Source: Clytia hemisphaerica
Lineage: Eukaryota > Cnidaria > Hydrozoa > Leptothecata > Clytiidae
Assembly: GCA_902728285.1 (NCBI GenBank)
Contig: CACVBU010000738.1
Location: forward strand, 438,370 to 502,369
Length of the DNA: 64,000 nt
Reading direction: 5' to 3'
Below the pieces are notes generated by a model that saw nothing but the letters and a program-made list of their open reading frames with translations, did no database searches and had not been told where the DNA came from. How positions within the stretch are numbered: the stretch's first letter is position 1; each line of letters begins with the position of its first letter. Made by a program: the position numbers and the translations under genes. Positions 10,343 through 22,014 of the stretch are shown piece by piece.

Positions 10343-13300
10343 ATTTACAGGGTCACACACTAGAAATGGCAAGTTAAAATAGATTCATAATCAATTTGTA
10401 AATGTAAACCCTGCGAAACCCCAACAACTGCTCAGGTTCAGGAAGACCAAGCCTCTTTAGAACAAACACTTCAGGTGTACAAACTTCCGACGTTTACTTC
10501 TACGGATTTGAAGAAAATTATGATTTTTTTCATGAATCGTTGTGAAAAGTCTGAAAAGTTCAATGATCATTTGTCCACCCTGAGCCTTGAGTATTTTTAT
10601 TTCTTAGTTTTTGTTTTAGTCTCGTTTTACTTCCGGTTTCGAACTCCTTGCGTTCAAAATCGAACTTTCGAATCTTTCTAATTTTAAATTTCGAACGTTC
10701 GAAAAAAAATAACATTCGAAAACTTTTTTCCTATATAAACACCCCTGTGTCATAGACCCACTGGAAAACTTGGCAAAAATTTCGACCTCTCTAGCCTCTT
10801 CAAAAGGTCTTCCTTGCAAAGAGCCCAGAGAATCAAAAAAAGTTAAACAAACTTTAAACATCACTGGTTTATTGAGACAGGGATGTGAAATACAGAGGAT
10901 TTCAAGACTAGAATTTAATAGAAATAAGTTGACTTATGTATTTTCAAAATTCAATAACCATATTAATTAGGAATATTGTATCATTGCATCGTAAATTCTG
11001 AAAAATTTAACAAAGTTCTAAAATTTATCTAAACTATTACTGCTATTAGCGTTGTAAAATCCTGAGATAAAAATAAAGAAAAACCAGATAAAAAAACTGA
11101 GATATAGAAAGTATTCTTCAACCATTCTACTAAGTAAAAACTCTAAATCTTACTGGCTGTGATTTTTTTCAAAGATGGGAAACTCTTATCTTAAGTTTGC
11201 TGGAGGCAAGTACTTGGCAGTCTTTTACCCTCTTACTCGAGTTGTTGACAAACAGGAGCAAATTCTTCACATAAAAAGTAAAAAATCTGTGACTTTTTTC
11301 TAGGCTGTAGCACAGGAATTCAAAACAATTAAAATGCATCCATAAACATATTGTCATGTTTTGTCGTTGTATTTCGACATTATACAAGCTATTAATAACC
11401 ATTACCAGCAATATAATCCTTTATAATACAGTCACATGTCAATGTTCTATATCTCTGACCATCGATGCGTATTCATAAAAAACAAACAACCAAAGATCCC
11501 ACATCATCGAGGGTTGGCCAGGCCAAAATTTCATAAACAACGACAAACAAACATTTCTCCTTCCACTGAATAAGTGGAGGAATAAATTCTTCCAGGTTAG
11601 CCATATCCAAAAGCGCAGAATATTTTTGTTCCCATCAATTCAAAACATACAAAAAGTCCAGTGATGCTCACTAAACATACTACCAAGATTCAATCTAAAC
11701 CAAAAGGAATGGCTTTCCCACCATACGTATACAGTTCATTTCTTCAGCTTAGATCCTCTTCTTGCAATGAAGCGACAACTCGGTTGAGCCTTGCCTGTCG
11801 ATGAAAGAATAAAAATTCCATCTTCTTTCTTCTCATTCCGCAAGTTCCTTTTCATCAAGCACCATCTCTTTTCAAAACACCAATCTCTCTTTTCAAAACA
11901 ATAAATGTTTGTTTGTTGTTTTTAGTCAACATTCGAATTTGGAAAAGTTCGAAAGCCCTTCGAAAGACTGTGCTCGAGTCAATGCAATGACTTCTTTAAA
12001 AATGAGCGCCATTTGAACGTTTCTTGAACGCTTCCAGCCCGCGCTGATTTTCCGATCTCTTCTTTAGATTTCCTAATTTAAACCTTAAGGAGATAAAAAC
12101 AAGGCGCATTTAGTACCGGTAACCACGTGTATTATCTCCGTAGCTTTTAAGAATTGGTATATCTAAACGCACGAGGCGACACTTTTTGAAAAAAACGAAT
12201 TTAACCATCCGTAATTCCAGGTCTCTCCGCCGCGATTCTAGGTTTGATCTAAGGAAGGGCGGACGGCTTTCTCAATCATTTCTACGTTTGAAAGATTGGA
12301 TATATATAGTAATTTTTCAATTGCGCTCCCCAGCGTAGGTGAGATTTAAAGGTACATATACACGATAGCAAAACTGCTTCGCTCATGTATATTCGCTTCG
12401 CAAAAACAATTTTCAAAATGGTAGCCTTAGCAGCGATTTGAGAAATCTCAAAAAAATTTGAGCTCAATCAGAAATAGAGGTCACAAGGTCACTCAAATGA
12501 GAGATTATATTACTTCAAATGTCGTCTTGAAGTTGATGAAAGATACACACACACTACAAATAATGAAATGAGGTAAGTTTTACTTATATCCAATGCCCTC
12601 TTTCAGAAAACTAGTCCGTTTTGTCAGTGTCTAGAAAATATATTTGTGTGTGTAAAGTGTGATGCGCTTTATAATACTTTTATCTTCCACTATGCATGTC
12701 AGTCAGTTAGTGGAAGTAGTTCAATATTAGACTGATTTTTGAAAACATGAGCCAAAATTTGTTCTTGTTATGGTTTTGAAATGACACCCAAAAAGCTTGG
12801 TTAAATCTGTGTGATGCCATGATAGAGGTGCCATTTCGAGCGCTGTCATGAAAATAGGGTTAGTATTGACTATAGGGACAGTGATTATAGGGGCACATTG
12901 TTTGTATTGTATTCTTCTTTGATTGACAGGTCTTTTGATCCAATTACAGTGTAGCTGGAACCTCTATATTCCAGGATTAGAAAAAGCTATACCTGTTATC
13001 TTTTTTCTTTAAAGAATCAACAAGCCATCAACATCGATAAATTACACACATTTCCTCAGAAACTTTTCGAATTATCTGCCATTATGACTTTCTTGAAGCC
13101 GTTTCGAAATTAACCAATCGGGTTATGTATCGGAATTCCTATGGGAGTTCTTTTCCGAGATTTGTAAAATAGCTAAGTCGGCAAAAAAACTTTTCCCGGG
13201 GGTTTGAGGAAAAAACAGAGCTGCTATCATTTGTTCTTTATGTAACATATATTTAAATTTGCGCTCAAAAATACTTTAATAAATATATAACTTAACAATA

Positions 13301-13787
13301 TTCAATATACTATTTGTATACTATTAGTAACACTTATTAGTTTATCGTTTGGAATACCCCCGTATTTGAACCATTATATCGTGGGCGCAAAATAGGGCGG
13401 AAACTATATAGCACCCTCAGTGCAAGATTGCCGCCTCATCTTTATTCGCCCGCGCGAGAATGTGAGCTAATCATTTTTTTCTCGCGCGCTCAATGGGAAA
13501 AGGAAAGTGATCGATATTCTTTGAAGGAAAAACGTCAGAAACAAACCCAAAGACCAAAAGATGTATATATTTTGTTGTCGAGAATGGATCCTGTGAAGAT
13601 GAAAAAATTTCTGCTATGCATTTTTTTCGGAACGCTGAAAAACTCTAATTTCGACCTCCCTTAAGGTAAAGAGGTTGCAAGATTTGGGTTAGCGAGGCAA
13701 AAATTGCTAAAAAGCTGGTAAAATCCAGCTTCACTGAATTATAAAAAGAGGGAATGAAAGTTTTCTATTACTGATTCAATTAAAGAA
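10343..13787. other. Long unannotated AT-rich stretch
   Basis: I find no supported gene. Short open frames are scattered and lack splice or domain support. At 12349-12386 a segment (GGTACATATACACGATAGCA, then AAACTGCTTCGCTC) is an inverted match to 8775-8811, suggesting remnants of one repeat family. Confidence 0.5.
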
Positions 13788-14015
13788 TTACCGTGAAAAA
13801 GGGTAACTTGCATCAGTGGAGGCTAACATGCATAGTCCTCAAATGAATGACCTGGCTGGTCATTAAAATACAACTATGCAGCTCCGCTCGCAGCTCTACT
13901 CTACCATTTTTGTTTTGATTTATTTTTGTATTTTAATGACCAGCTGGGTCTTTCATTTGAGGGCTATGCATGTTTATAGCCTCCAATGAGGCAAGTTACC
14001 CTTTTTCACGGTAAA
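13788..14015. mobile_element. 228-bp palindromic MITE with ~85-bp arms
   Basis: The left arm starts TTACCGTGAAAAAGGGTAAC and continues to the words GACCTGGCTGGTCATTAAAA. The right arm is its inverted copy, ending GTTACCCTTTTTCACGGTAA. Only about 50 bp lie between the arms, so the strand could fold into a long hairpin. Confidence 0.85.
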
Positions 14016-14900
14016 TACTAACAATACTAAAATATTCTTCTCAACTTCAAATTTATAAGACGGGGGCAGTGTAGACCTAACTCTTCATACAAAAATTACG
14101 GGAAACGCATATTTGGACTTTGTACCCTATGCTGCACTGAAGCACTTGAGCCAAAATCCCGCAAAGGCGGGACAAAAATCAGTTTTTTGAAGTTTGCAAA
14201 AAAACGCCACATAGAAGATCTTTCAAATTCAGTATGTGAATAGAGCAGTAAAAAATACAATTTTTCTATTTTTCCTTTTTTTTGCAAAAGTTCTAGGAAT
14301 GAAAATACCTAAAGGGATAATGATAATTGAATACTATCCATTGATGATCCGCGGCACTATCGTAAAGCTAGAATCACTTCGCGTACACTTCGCTTGAGAA
14401 AATGATTGACAGATTGAAGTTTTTCATCCCCGCGGCGCATGCCGCGCGGGAGCTCGGGCGCTATGCGAGAGTTCTCGGCTCAATCATCGGACCGCGCTAA
14501 AAATGGTAAACTGAGCTGTGATAGATCATTTCGATGGAAGTTGTTGGAATGTTTACAAGGCTCTTGACAGAAAATCGTTTGTTTCATTGTCAATGATGAC
14601 AGTGTGGTTATTAATTTTGTTAGATCTGACAAATTGATGTTTGTAAGTGCACTTTATAGTTTTGATTCCCATTTGAAGAATCATATTCTGGTTTTCATGT
14701 TATTAGATGCTGTTTTAGAGCTTTAGGTCTACACTGGGGGGTATAAATGATTGAAAAAATCTGCTTTTTATAAGAATATCTTAGACCTGATTTTAGAAAA
14801 CAGCCCAAACCAAATACTATTTTCCACAATGAATTCTCCTAGTTCCTATATAAAAAATATTTCTTTCAAATTTTTACACTCAAACTGCAATTAATCTGAT
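14016..14900. other. Unannotated stretch with a short GC-rich island
   Basis: There is no gene call. A GC-rich patch around 14430-14505 (GCGGCGCATGCCGCGCGGGA) stands out in this AT-rich window, but it has no open frame or RNA signature I can support. Confidence 0.4.
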
Positions 14901-15338
14901 CATGATTCAAGGGCATTTTTAGTTGGGTTCTTGATTCTAGGGCAGTTTCAGCTGGACTCGTGATTCTAGGGCATTTTTAGTTGGATTCGTGATTCTAGGG
15001 CAGTTTTCGCTGGGTTCGCGATTCTAGGGCAGTTTCCGTTGGGTTCGTGATTCTAGGGCATTTTTAGTTGGACTCGTGATTCTAGGGCAGTTTCAGCTGG
15101 ACTCGTGATTCTAGGGCATTTTTAGTTGCATTCGTGATTCTAGGGTAGTTTCAGCTGGACTCGTGATTCTAGGGCAGTTTCAGCTGGATTCGTGATTCTA
15201 GGGTAGTTTCAGCTGGATTCGTGATTCTAGGGCATTTTTAGTTGCATTCGTGATTCTAGGGCAGTTTCCGCTGGGTTCTTGATTCTAGGGCATTTTTAGC
15301 AGGACTTGTGATTCTAGGGCAGTTTCAGCTGGATTCGT
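14901..15338. repeat. 29-bp minisatellite, about 15 copies
   Basis: The unit reads GGGCAGTTTCAGCTGGACTC, then GTGATTCTA, with a second variant GGGCATTTTTAGTTGGATTC. The two variants are intermingled. Flanking DNA on either side is ordinary AT-rich sequence. Confidence 0.9.
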
Positions 15339-15555
15339 GGGAGCAGTGGAAAGTAGGAAACCTTGGAAAGTCTTTTATTTTTACTTAACCTCTACCAAAC
15401 CTTTTAAAACAGATAAAAATGACAACTGGAAAAATATTTCAGGCTGACACATATGCTTATGTTATGTTTAGGAATTCTAAGAATGTGAGCCTTCATATGC
15501 TTATAAGCGTTATGTTTATATAAAGAAAAACATGTATTAGAAATTTATCTAAAAA

Positions 15556-15763
15556 TGTACGAATATCAACCCTTTGATTGATATCATCTATGTATCACGA
15601 AGCAAAGGAAAATTGCCCAAGAGGCACAGCCTTATTAGAAAATGTTCGGAAATCAACCCTTGGATAGATATCACCCATGTATCACGAAGCAAATTAAAAT
15701 TGTCCCAGAGTCACGGCTTTATTAGAAAATGTTCGAAAATCATCCCTTGGATAGAAATCACCC
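15556..15763. repeat. 87-88-bp satellite, left block
   Basis: Units begin ATCAACCCTTGGATAGATAT, then CACCCATGTATCACGAAG, and end near a CACGGCTTTATTAGAAAATG word. Starts at about 15564, 15652 and 15739 give periods of 88 and 87. The array is interrupted at 15763 and resumes at 16729. Confidence 0.85.
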
Positions 15764-16728
15764 GGTTAGTGTAAACCGCAGGTTGCAGGTTACAGGTCAT
15801 AGGTCACAGGTTACAGGTTAACAAAACACAGACCGGAAAACTGTAACGCACTCGTAACATACAATTCATAACATACAACTCATAACATAAGTTCCTGAAA
15901 ATATTATATGTAATGGAAATGTAATATCAAAATATGTTAATACCTTAATAATGTTATTTAGAAGACTTAAACGACAAATCATCAACCCCAAATATTGACA
16001 ACAAATGACACTTAAATTATGTAAATAATGATGTTATCTCAAAGTATGAGGTTTTGTACGCCAATTAACAATAAAATATTCTTCATGCATAATAGGATGC
16101 TGACACTGCAAGTGGATATAGATTGACAGGTTTTAAAACAATAAATACTCCAAGAGAGCTGTTTTAGAGAGATGAAAAAGGTGACGTCATTTTATCAAAA
16201 ATACAAAGCAGGGGATAAAGATATTGAAACATTTATAAAATATAATCCCATTGACGCTATTTTCATCAATTCTTGTTATCACACCCAAGGTGATGCAGGA
16301 GATAAAATGAGATATGACATAGTGATTGTGAAATAGCTTTTTTCCTGTTAGGGGGCTGTTTAAAGCAAAGGTGAGATCGATATTCCAATATTTCTTTATT
16401 CATTGTATATAACATACGTAACATGCGTATAACATTGAAAATATATTTTTTTTACATGTGCGATATAGATGTAATATATAATACAAGTATTATAGGTCCG
16501 TGTTATACACGGTATAAAACGCGAAATCACATGGTCAGCACGTGGGTAGATTTTTAGCTTTAAAATAGTTCTAGACCAATAAAATACCTTTGGAATTATA
16601 TTTTTGACATTAACAACTGTTTTTCAAACATTTTCTTTGTGTTTTACAGTAATTGAAGCTGACCAACACTGACCTGTGACCTGTAACCTGTAACCTGTAA
16701 CCTGCAACCTGCGGTGTACACTTACCGG
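15764..16728. mobile_element. 965-bp foldback/MULE-like element with 9-bp target duplication
   Basis: It is inserted in the satellite and flanked by direct repeats AAATCACCC at 15755-15763 and 16729-16737. The ends are inverted: GGTTAGTGTAAACCGCAGG on the left, CCTGCGGTGTACACTTACCGG on the right. Inside, each arm is a run of 7-bp units of the type GGTTACA, GGTTGCA, GGTCACA. The middle is AT-rich with no open frame. A 9-bp duplication with long repeat-built ends fits a non-autonomous Mutator-like or foldback element; the superfamily is inference. Confidence 0.8.
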
Positions 16729-17015
16729 AAATCACCCATGTATCACGAAGATAATGAAAATTGGCCCAGAGTCACGGCCTTATTAGAAAAGGTTTGAAAA
16801 TCAACACTTGGATAGATATCACCCCTGTATCACGAAGCAAATTAAAATTGCCCCAGAGTCACGGCTTTATTAGAAAATGTTTGAAAATCAACCCTTGGAT
16901 AGAAATCTATTAGAAAAGGTTTGAATATCGACCCTTGGATAGATATCATCTATGTATCACGAAGAAAATGAAGATTGCCCCAAGAGTCACGGCTTTATTG
17001 AAAAAGTTCAAATGA
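16729..17015. repeat. 87-88-bp satellite, right block
   Basis: Continuation of the satellite after the insertion, with three to four further, more diverged units (TATCACGAAG and CACGGCTTTATTAGAAAA words at the same spacing). Confidence 0.8.
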
Positions 17016-17546
17016 ATCAGCTCGTCATGCGAATCACGAATAAGGAGGACTAAAATTAACCCAGATTCACAGTTAATGAGGGTAAAGATTTTTGTGAATT
17101 ACGCACCAAATTATCACAAGTGAGAGAATCTGCCTCAGAGGGTCACGGCAAAAAAGAATGCCCTCTCAAGTAAATTTTTAATGCATGAAATAGAATTACC
17201 CTAGTATCAAGAGTCACCAGAGAACTAGACTTAAATAAGAAAACACACGAATTTTCCTAATCTCTGTTCATTATTTCTTTCTTTGATATCACATGAATAA
17301 ATCAAATTAATATTTACATTTTATAAGAATAAAAAATTACCAATATAAATAGTTGCGATTTGTTTAAGTGAAGCAACCCCTGTCTCCCCTTTCCATCATT
17401 TATTCTAATCGAATTACAAGAAAATCGATCTGTTGCCCTATAGTCACGACTGTCCCCATTTTCACGCTACCCTATAGTAATGGATGTGCTTGAACAACTG
17501 GTGGTTGCCATGCCATTTCAAGAATAAATGAAGCGTCATTTTTCTT

Positions 17547-18288
17547 GTCACAAATAAGTTGTGTTCGCGTCCTCCGACCGACTCACTTTCTATCTTAAAA
17601 ATCCGACCCTTTTCTAGTCGGAAAGTCAGAAAATTTGTCGGATTTTTTAGCGATATTATTCAAAGAATTTTGTAGATTCAGCGTTGTCAGCGTTTTTTGA
17701 TCATCCTTAAGTGTTTTTAAGATTTTTATCTGCAATTTTTCAAAGATTGTTTGCGTTAAAAGGCGCTGCGCAACTGCTTTTTGCATAAGGCGGCAATCAC
17801 AAATATCTTTGTTTATAAATTTGTAGGACTTTTTCTCTCCTTCATTCAAAAATCTAGTGATTTCTAGCATATTCGCGGCATTTTGACTTTGTTTATCATT
17901 ACATGTGTCCTTTTTGGTCGGAGGTCACAGTGTTGTTCAAAGGTTATAATTTGAAACCACCCATAACACGCGGTTGTTTTGGCTGCTTGCTGGCTGGTAG
18001 TGTTTCCTTCAAGAATACACTCCAAAAATGGATGATGGAGGTGAGAAAACCCGAAAATTTTTACGACGGACCGACAGACCGACTCACTTTTTAGACCCAA
18101 CGAGGACGCGAAATGAAGATATTTGTGATTGCCGCCTAATCATATTGCAGCTCGCACACTCTATGATTCTTGTCGCCTGAAAAAACCTCTGCTCAGAGAG
18201 CACATTTTTCCGATGATTTAAGATGCCAAGCAACCGACCGACTTACATTTTGGGGCTGGAAATGACGCGAACACAACTTATTGGTGAC
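17547..18288. mobile_element. 742-bp non-autonomous inverted-repeat element
   Basis: The ends are inverted copies: GTCACAAATAAGTTGTGTTC on the left and, on the right, the reverse complement of GTCACCAATAAGTTGTGTTC. GCGTC follows in both. Further in, GCGGCAATCACAAATATC (17791) is mirrored at 18115. The word CCGACCGACTCACTTT occurs near both ends. Overlapping open frames on both strands show no domain. Confidence 0.8.
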
Positions 18289-19258
18289 CCAAGCTTAAAA
18301 GATCAAAGATAAAAACCATAAGTGGCCAAAAATTATTGTTAGCCAATCTTGGGGATTTGCCAAACTCAAAATTAAGTGGTCGTGGCTTCTACATAAAGAC
18401 GATGAAAGACATATCTGCACTTATTTCTTCATACTTTCCAGTCTCTTGTTCGTACTTTTTCTAACTTTCTGTTAGGGTTAGGGTCTTAAAACTGCACGAA
18501 ATCCGTCTTTCATATTCGAATCAATCTCCTGGCAAAAGTTGAGAATAACAGCTTGGCTACCATCTTGTGTTTACACACATTTTTCATAAACTCATTTAGT
18601 ATAGCATGGAGGTATAAAGAAACAGGAGATGTATGCTATTGTAACTAAGCTCGCCCTACGGTTAAAAAAGTTACGATGTAGGCATGCTCATAATCTCATA
18701 TATCGTCCATTTTTAATGAGCTCTTTTATCCATACGTGAAATCTTATTGGCTCATTTAAGCTTTAGAAATTAGATGAGATGAGATCCATTGTTTCTGACG
18801 TCAGTGTATGAAAATATTTGGACTAAAAAAAGGCCTGTAAACTTGGCAATCCTTCATCAAATGATAAGATTTTTCGATCAATGTTTTGTTTAGAGTGAAC
18901 TCTATTGCTTGAGACTTTCCTTCAAAATTCTCCAGCAACTTTATGTCTACAAATTGAATCTGAAATCGTGTGTGCTTATAAAGAGCTTTTCATTTTCTGG
19001 CTTGAGAAATATCTATTCAAAACAAAATTTTGTTGAACACAAACTTGTTTTGTGGACAAATTTTTATTTAATTTTCGTATATGTGACTCCCCAAGCGATT
19101 TGAAGTAGTTCTACTAGAAAGTCGTATTTTGTCAGGCGAGCTTAGTATTTTCTTTTGATATATTTCATAAAAGAAATCAAAAGACTTTAACGACCAATTA
19201 CCGACACATTCAACTCCTGTTTTTCTCAACTTCAGTTGAGTTGAGCTAGAATCTGACA
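18289..19258. other. Unannotated stretch
   Basis: Ordinary AT-rich DNA. The only open frame of note (18909-19103) has no domain or splice context, and I call nothing. Confidence 0.5.
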
Positions 19259-19271
19259 ATGTCTGTATGTA

Positions 19272-19522
19272 TGTCCGTCCGAAAAATTTGGGGCAGCCTG
19301 AAGACTTCAAAAATAGTTCGATCTGAAATTTCGCACACTTGTTCCTTGGGTAAATATCTGGGGGTGTTTTTTTTCATTTTTCAAAAATGTTTTATTTTTG
19401 GGGCCTCGGGACGATTTTTTCGCCAAAACAAGGCTAAGACTTTGGGGCAGCCTGGAGAATTCAAAAATTGTTCGATTTGGCTGAAATTTTGCACACTTGT
19501 TCCTTGGGTGAATATCTGGGGG
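19272..19522. repeat. ~154-bp tandem repeat, left part
   Basis: Two units, starting at about 19290 and 19444, contain GGGGCAGCCTG, CAAAAATTGTTCGATTTGGC and TTGTTCCTTGGGTGAATATC, followed by a T-rich stretch and GGGGCCTCGGGACGA. The second unit is cut by the element at 19523. Confidence 0.8.
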
Positions 19523-20212
19523 CAGTGGCATTATGACAGGGGGGCCGGGGGGCCATGGCCCCCCCCAGCGGAGCTTTTTTGAAGGGATTTTTTTAAACCC
19601 CTCAATCTTAAAAGTCATACTTTAAGCACCTTTAACTGCGCCCCAGGACCAATTTTACTGAGATAATTTTAAAATGCTTGCAATTTTTTTGCTCGCTTTG
19701 CTCGCAATAAAGTTAATTGGTAACTTCTTTCCAATCGAGCTATCTTACAAGTTTTTTTGCGTACAATATAGCATTATGAAATGAAAATCTAACTGCGCCC
19801 CAAGACCAATTTGCTGACAACAATATTGAAATTATAAAACATCGATTTTTTCGCTCGCTTTGCTCGCATTACACATTGTTTCAGATTGTTTCTTTAAGTT
19901 TCTTTTCACTCTAGCAAGTGTCAAATTTGTCTATTTTTATTTAGTGATTTAGGGTAACTTGGCAGTCGCTTTTCAAAAATTTTCTAGTCGGCCCCAACCA
20001 TGGTGGTGCCTGTTTATCCCTTTTCCATTCATCAAAGATATATCTACTCTTATCCACTAAAACATTTCCTTCCTCGTTATGCCTAGGCAAATGAATTAGT
20101 AAAAGTTTAGAAACTGGTGGCTGGGGCGCCACTTTGGAAAATTGGGGGGGGGCGCCATTTGAAAAAAAATTGACTTTGGCCCCTCCAGAAAAATTTTCCC
20201 ACAACGACACTG
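19523..20212. mobile_element. 690-bp hAT-like non-autonomous element
   Basis: It begins CAGTGGCATTATGACAGGGG and ends in the inverted counterpart ACAACGACACTG. CAGTGGCGT-type termini followed by G/C runs are typical of hAT elements. The flanks TCTGGGGG (19515-19522) and TCGGGGGT (20213-20220) match at 6 of 8 positions, consistent with an aged 8-bp target duplication. An internal motif CGCTCGCTTTGCTCGCA occurs twice. There is no transposase. Superfamily is inferred from the ends. Confidence 0.7.
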
Positions 20213-20540
20213 TCGGGGGTATTTTTTTTCATTTTTCAAAAATTTTGATTTTTTGGGCCTGGGGACAAGTTTTTTGCCAAAATGAGGCTAAAACTTGAGG
20301 CAGCCCGGAGACTTCAAAAATTGTACGATTTGGCTGAAATTTTGCACACTTGTTCCTTGGGTGAATATCTGGGTTTTTTTTTTCATTTTTCAAAAATTTT
20401 GATTTTTGGGGCCTTGGGACGAGTTTTTCGCCAAAACTAGGCTAAAACTTGGGGCAGCCCGGAGACTTCAAAAATTGTTCGATTTGGCTGAAATTTTGCA
20501 TACATGTGTACCAAATTTCAGCCAAAACGGACAAAGTTAT
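20213..20540. repeat. ~154-bp tandem repeat, right part
   Basis: The array interrupted at 19523 continues with about two more units (GGCAGCCCGGAGACTTCAAA, then TTCGATTTGGCTGAAATTTT). Confidence 0.8.
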
Positions 20541-20779
20541 AATATTTGCTACCCAATACTAAATATTTGAAATGTTACAATTGGGCTTTAGAATAACAAA
20601 AATATCTGAAGTTGAGCCCATTGCGGTGCGCACGTTCGACTATTCATGAGTATAGAAAGATTAAAAAACTGGACTGTGAAATAGTTTACTGTCTGGTGAT
20701 CAAGGCTAAAGAAGAGATTGCAGAGGTGCAAACTCTCTGCAAATTTCCAAAAGTTTGATTTCTCACGCATTTTTTGTAT

Positions 20780-20940
20780 TTGAGAAAAATGAATTTCCGA
20801 TTTTCGGAAAAAGTTTCCCCGATTTTCCAATTTCCGGAAAATTGTTTCCCCAATTTTCCAATATTCGGAAGAACGTAATTCCCAGATTTCTGATTTTTTG
20901 GAGAAAATTTTCTGATTTCCTATATCAGAAAATCGGGAAA
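20780..20940. repeat. Degenerate low-complexity repeat
   Basis: Repeated variants of GATTTTCC.ATTTCCGGAAAA and GTTTCCCC give a short imperfect tandem stretch. The overlapping open frame at 20755-20994 encodes only the Phe/Lys/Ile-rich repeat and is not called. Confidence 0.6.
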
Positions 20941-21899
20941 AACCGGGCTAAGATTTCAGATTTCGCTTCAAAATTTTTATCTCACACAAAATGAACATCT
21001 CAAGTTGGCAGGTCTGATATGGTGATTTATAGTTCTAAATCCTGTGAAATTTGTTGCCTTTTTTAGACAAACTTTGATGTCAATCTACTTTACCTGACAG
21101 AATTTTGAACCTCAAATGCCTGTTTTTCTTTACATGTTTGAGTAGTTTTTCCAGAGCTTAAAAAAACATTTTCTGGATTTCGCTATATAAGTTATCCCTT
21201 GTGAGATTTACAAAGGCAGGGGGTGTCCATGCTGATGGTAACTCTTTACAAAAATTATTGTGAAACCACACAAGATGAGCTGATCCTTTGGGATCAGAGA
21301 AAGCTTTTGAGCAATTCTCACTGAATGAAAATTCTGCTCGGTTTTCCCCATATTGGATTATCTATATATATACAAACAACAACGAGTGGCTGAATTATTT
21401 TTCCTCTTAGAGAGACGAAGGATAATCAGTCCTCTTTATCCTGGCTTGGGACAGGCTGACGGTCATTTAAGACAGTCAGGCGATATTACCCCAGCGGCCT
21501 GTACAACATGACAACAAACTCCAGGTAGACTGACAGGAGAAGAAAACAAAATATGAATCAACAAGGGTTTAAACACCTCAGACTTCTTTGGAGTCGACTG
21601 CACTAGACACCAGGCAGGGGACATCCTCGCACATCCTGATGTATGATATATAAACATACAGAAATAATGACAGCAATTTTGCTCTGGTGAGATTTTGTAG
21701 GAAAATAGTATCTCAAGATTTTTGGTTGATTTAGATATATGTGGATCTTTTTAGTTATCGCATTTTTGTTGGTTTCATTGGGTAATTTTTTCAAAACAAA
21801 AAACAAATGGTTTAGTTGTGTTTAGAACGTTTTACTGTGATAAATTATCCAAAGTTAATTTTTTTATTTCATTCTCCTCCTTTTTGTCTTTTTTTACAG
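20941..21899. other. Unannotated stretch
   Basis: No repeat or gene is supported. It would be the promoter or intron region of the FAM149 gene if the exon at 21900 is real. Confidence 0.4.
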
Positions 21900-22014
21900 T
21901 GATTGAATCTACAAACAAGTTGGCAATATGGAAAAAAGAAGATTCTATTTGTCATACACCTCATCAAGAAAATTGCTCACACAACATGACTAGAAGGTCT
22001 CGTTCTATTGATAT
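21900..22014 (+). CDS. Candidate 5' exon, possibly of the FAM149 gene
   Basis: A strong acceptor (pyrimidine tract ending TTTTTTTACAG) precedes 21900 and a perfect donor (ATAT|GTAAGT) follows 22014. The frame between is open and contains an ATG at 21986 starting MTRRSRSID. Its phase 2 end would join in frame to an internal acceptor in the exon at 28021, at the tandem TAGCAG near 28087-28091. That would give an alternative N-terminus with a 6-kb intron. The Arg/Ser-rich start is similar in character to vertebrate FAM149B1. The exon is well formed; its link to FAM149 is inference. Confidence 0.5.

Noticed and set aside
14901-15338. 29-bp regular repeats as a CRISPR array
   Set aside because: The 29-bp repeats abut directly with no spacers between them, and the context is eukaryotic.
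17595-18100. Open frames on both strands inside 17.5-18.3 kb
   Set aside because: They lie within an inverted-repeat element and show no transposase motifs.
19259-19618. Overlapping open frames on both strands near 19.3-19.6 kb
   Set aside because: They fall in the 154-bp tandem repeat and the end of the hAT-like element; the sequence repeats and has no domain.
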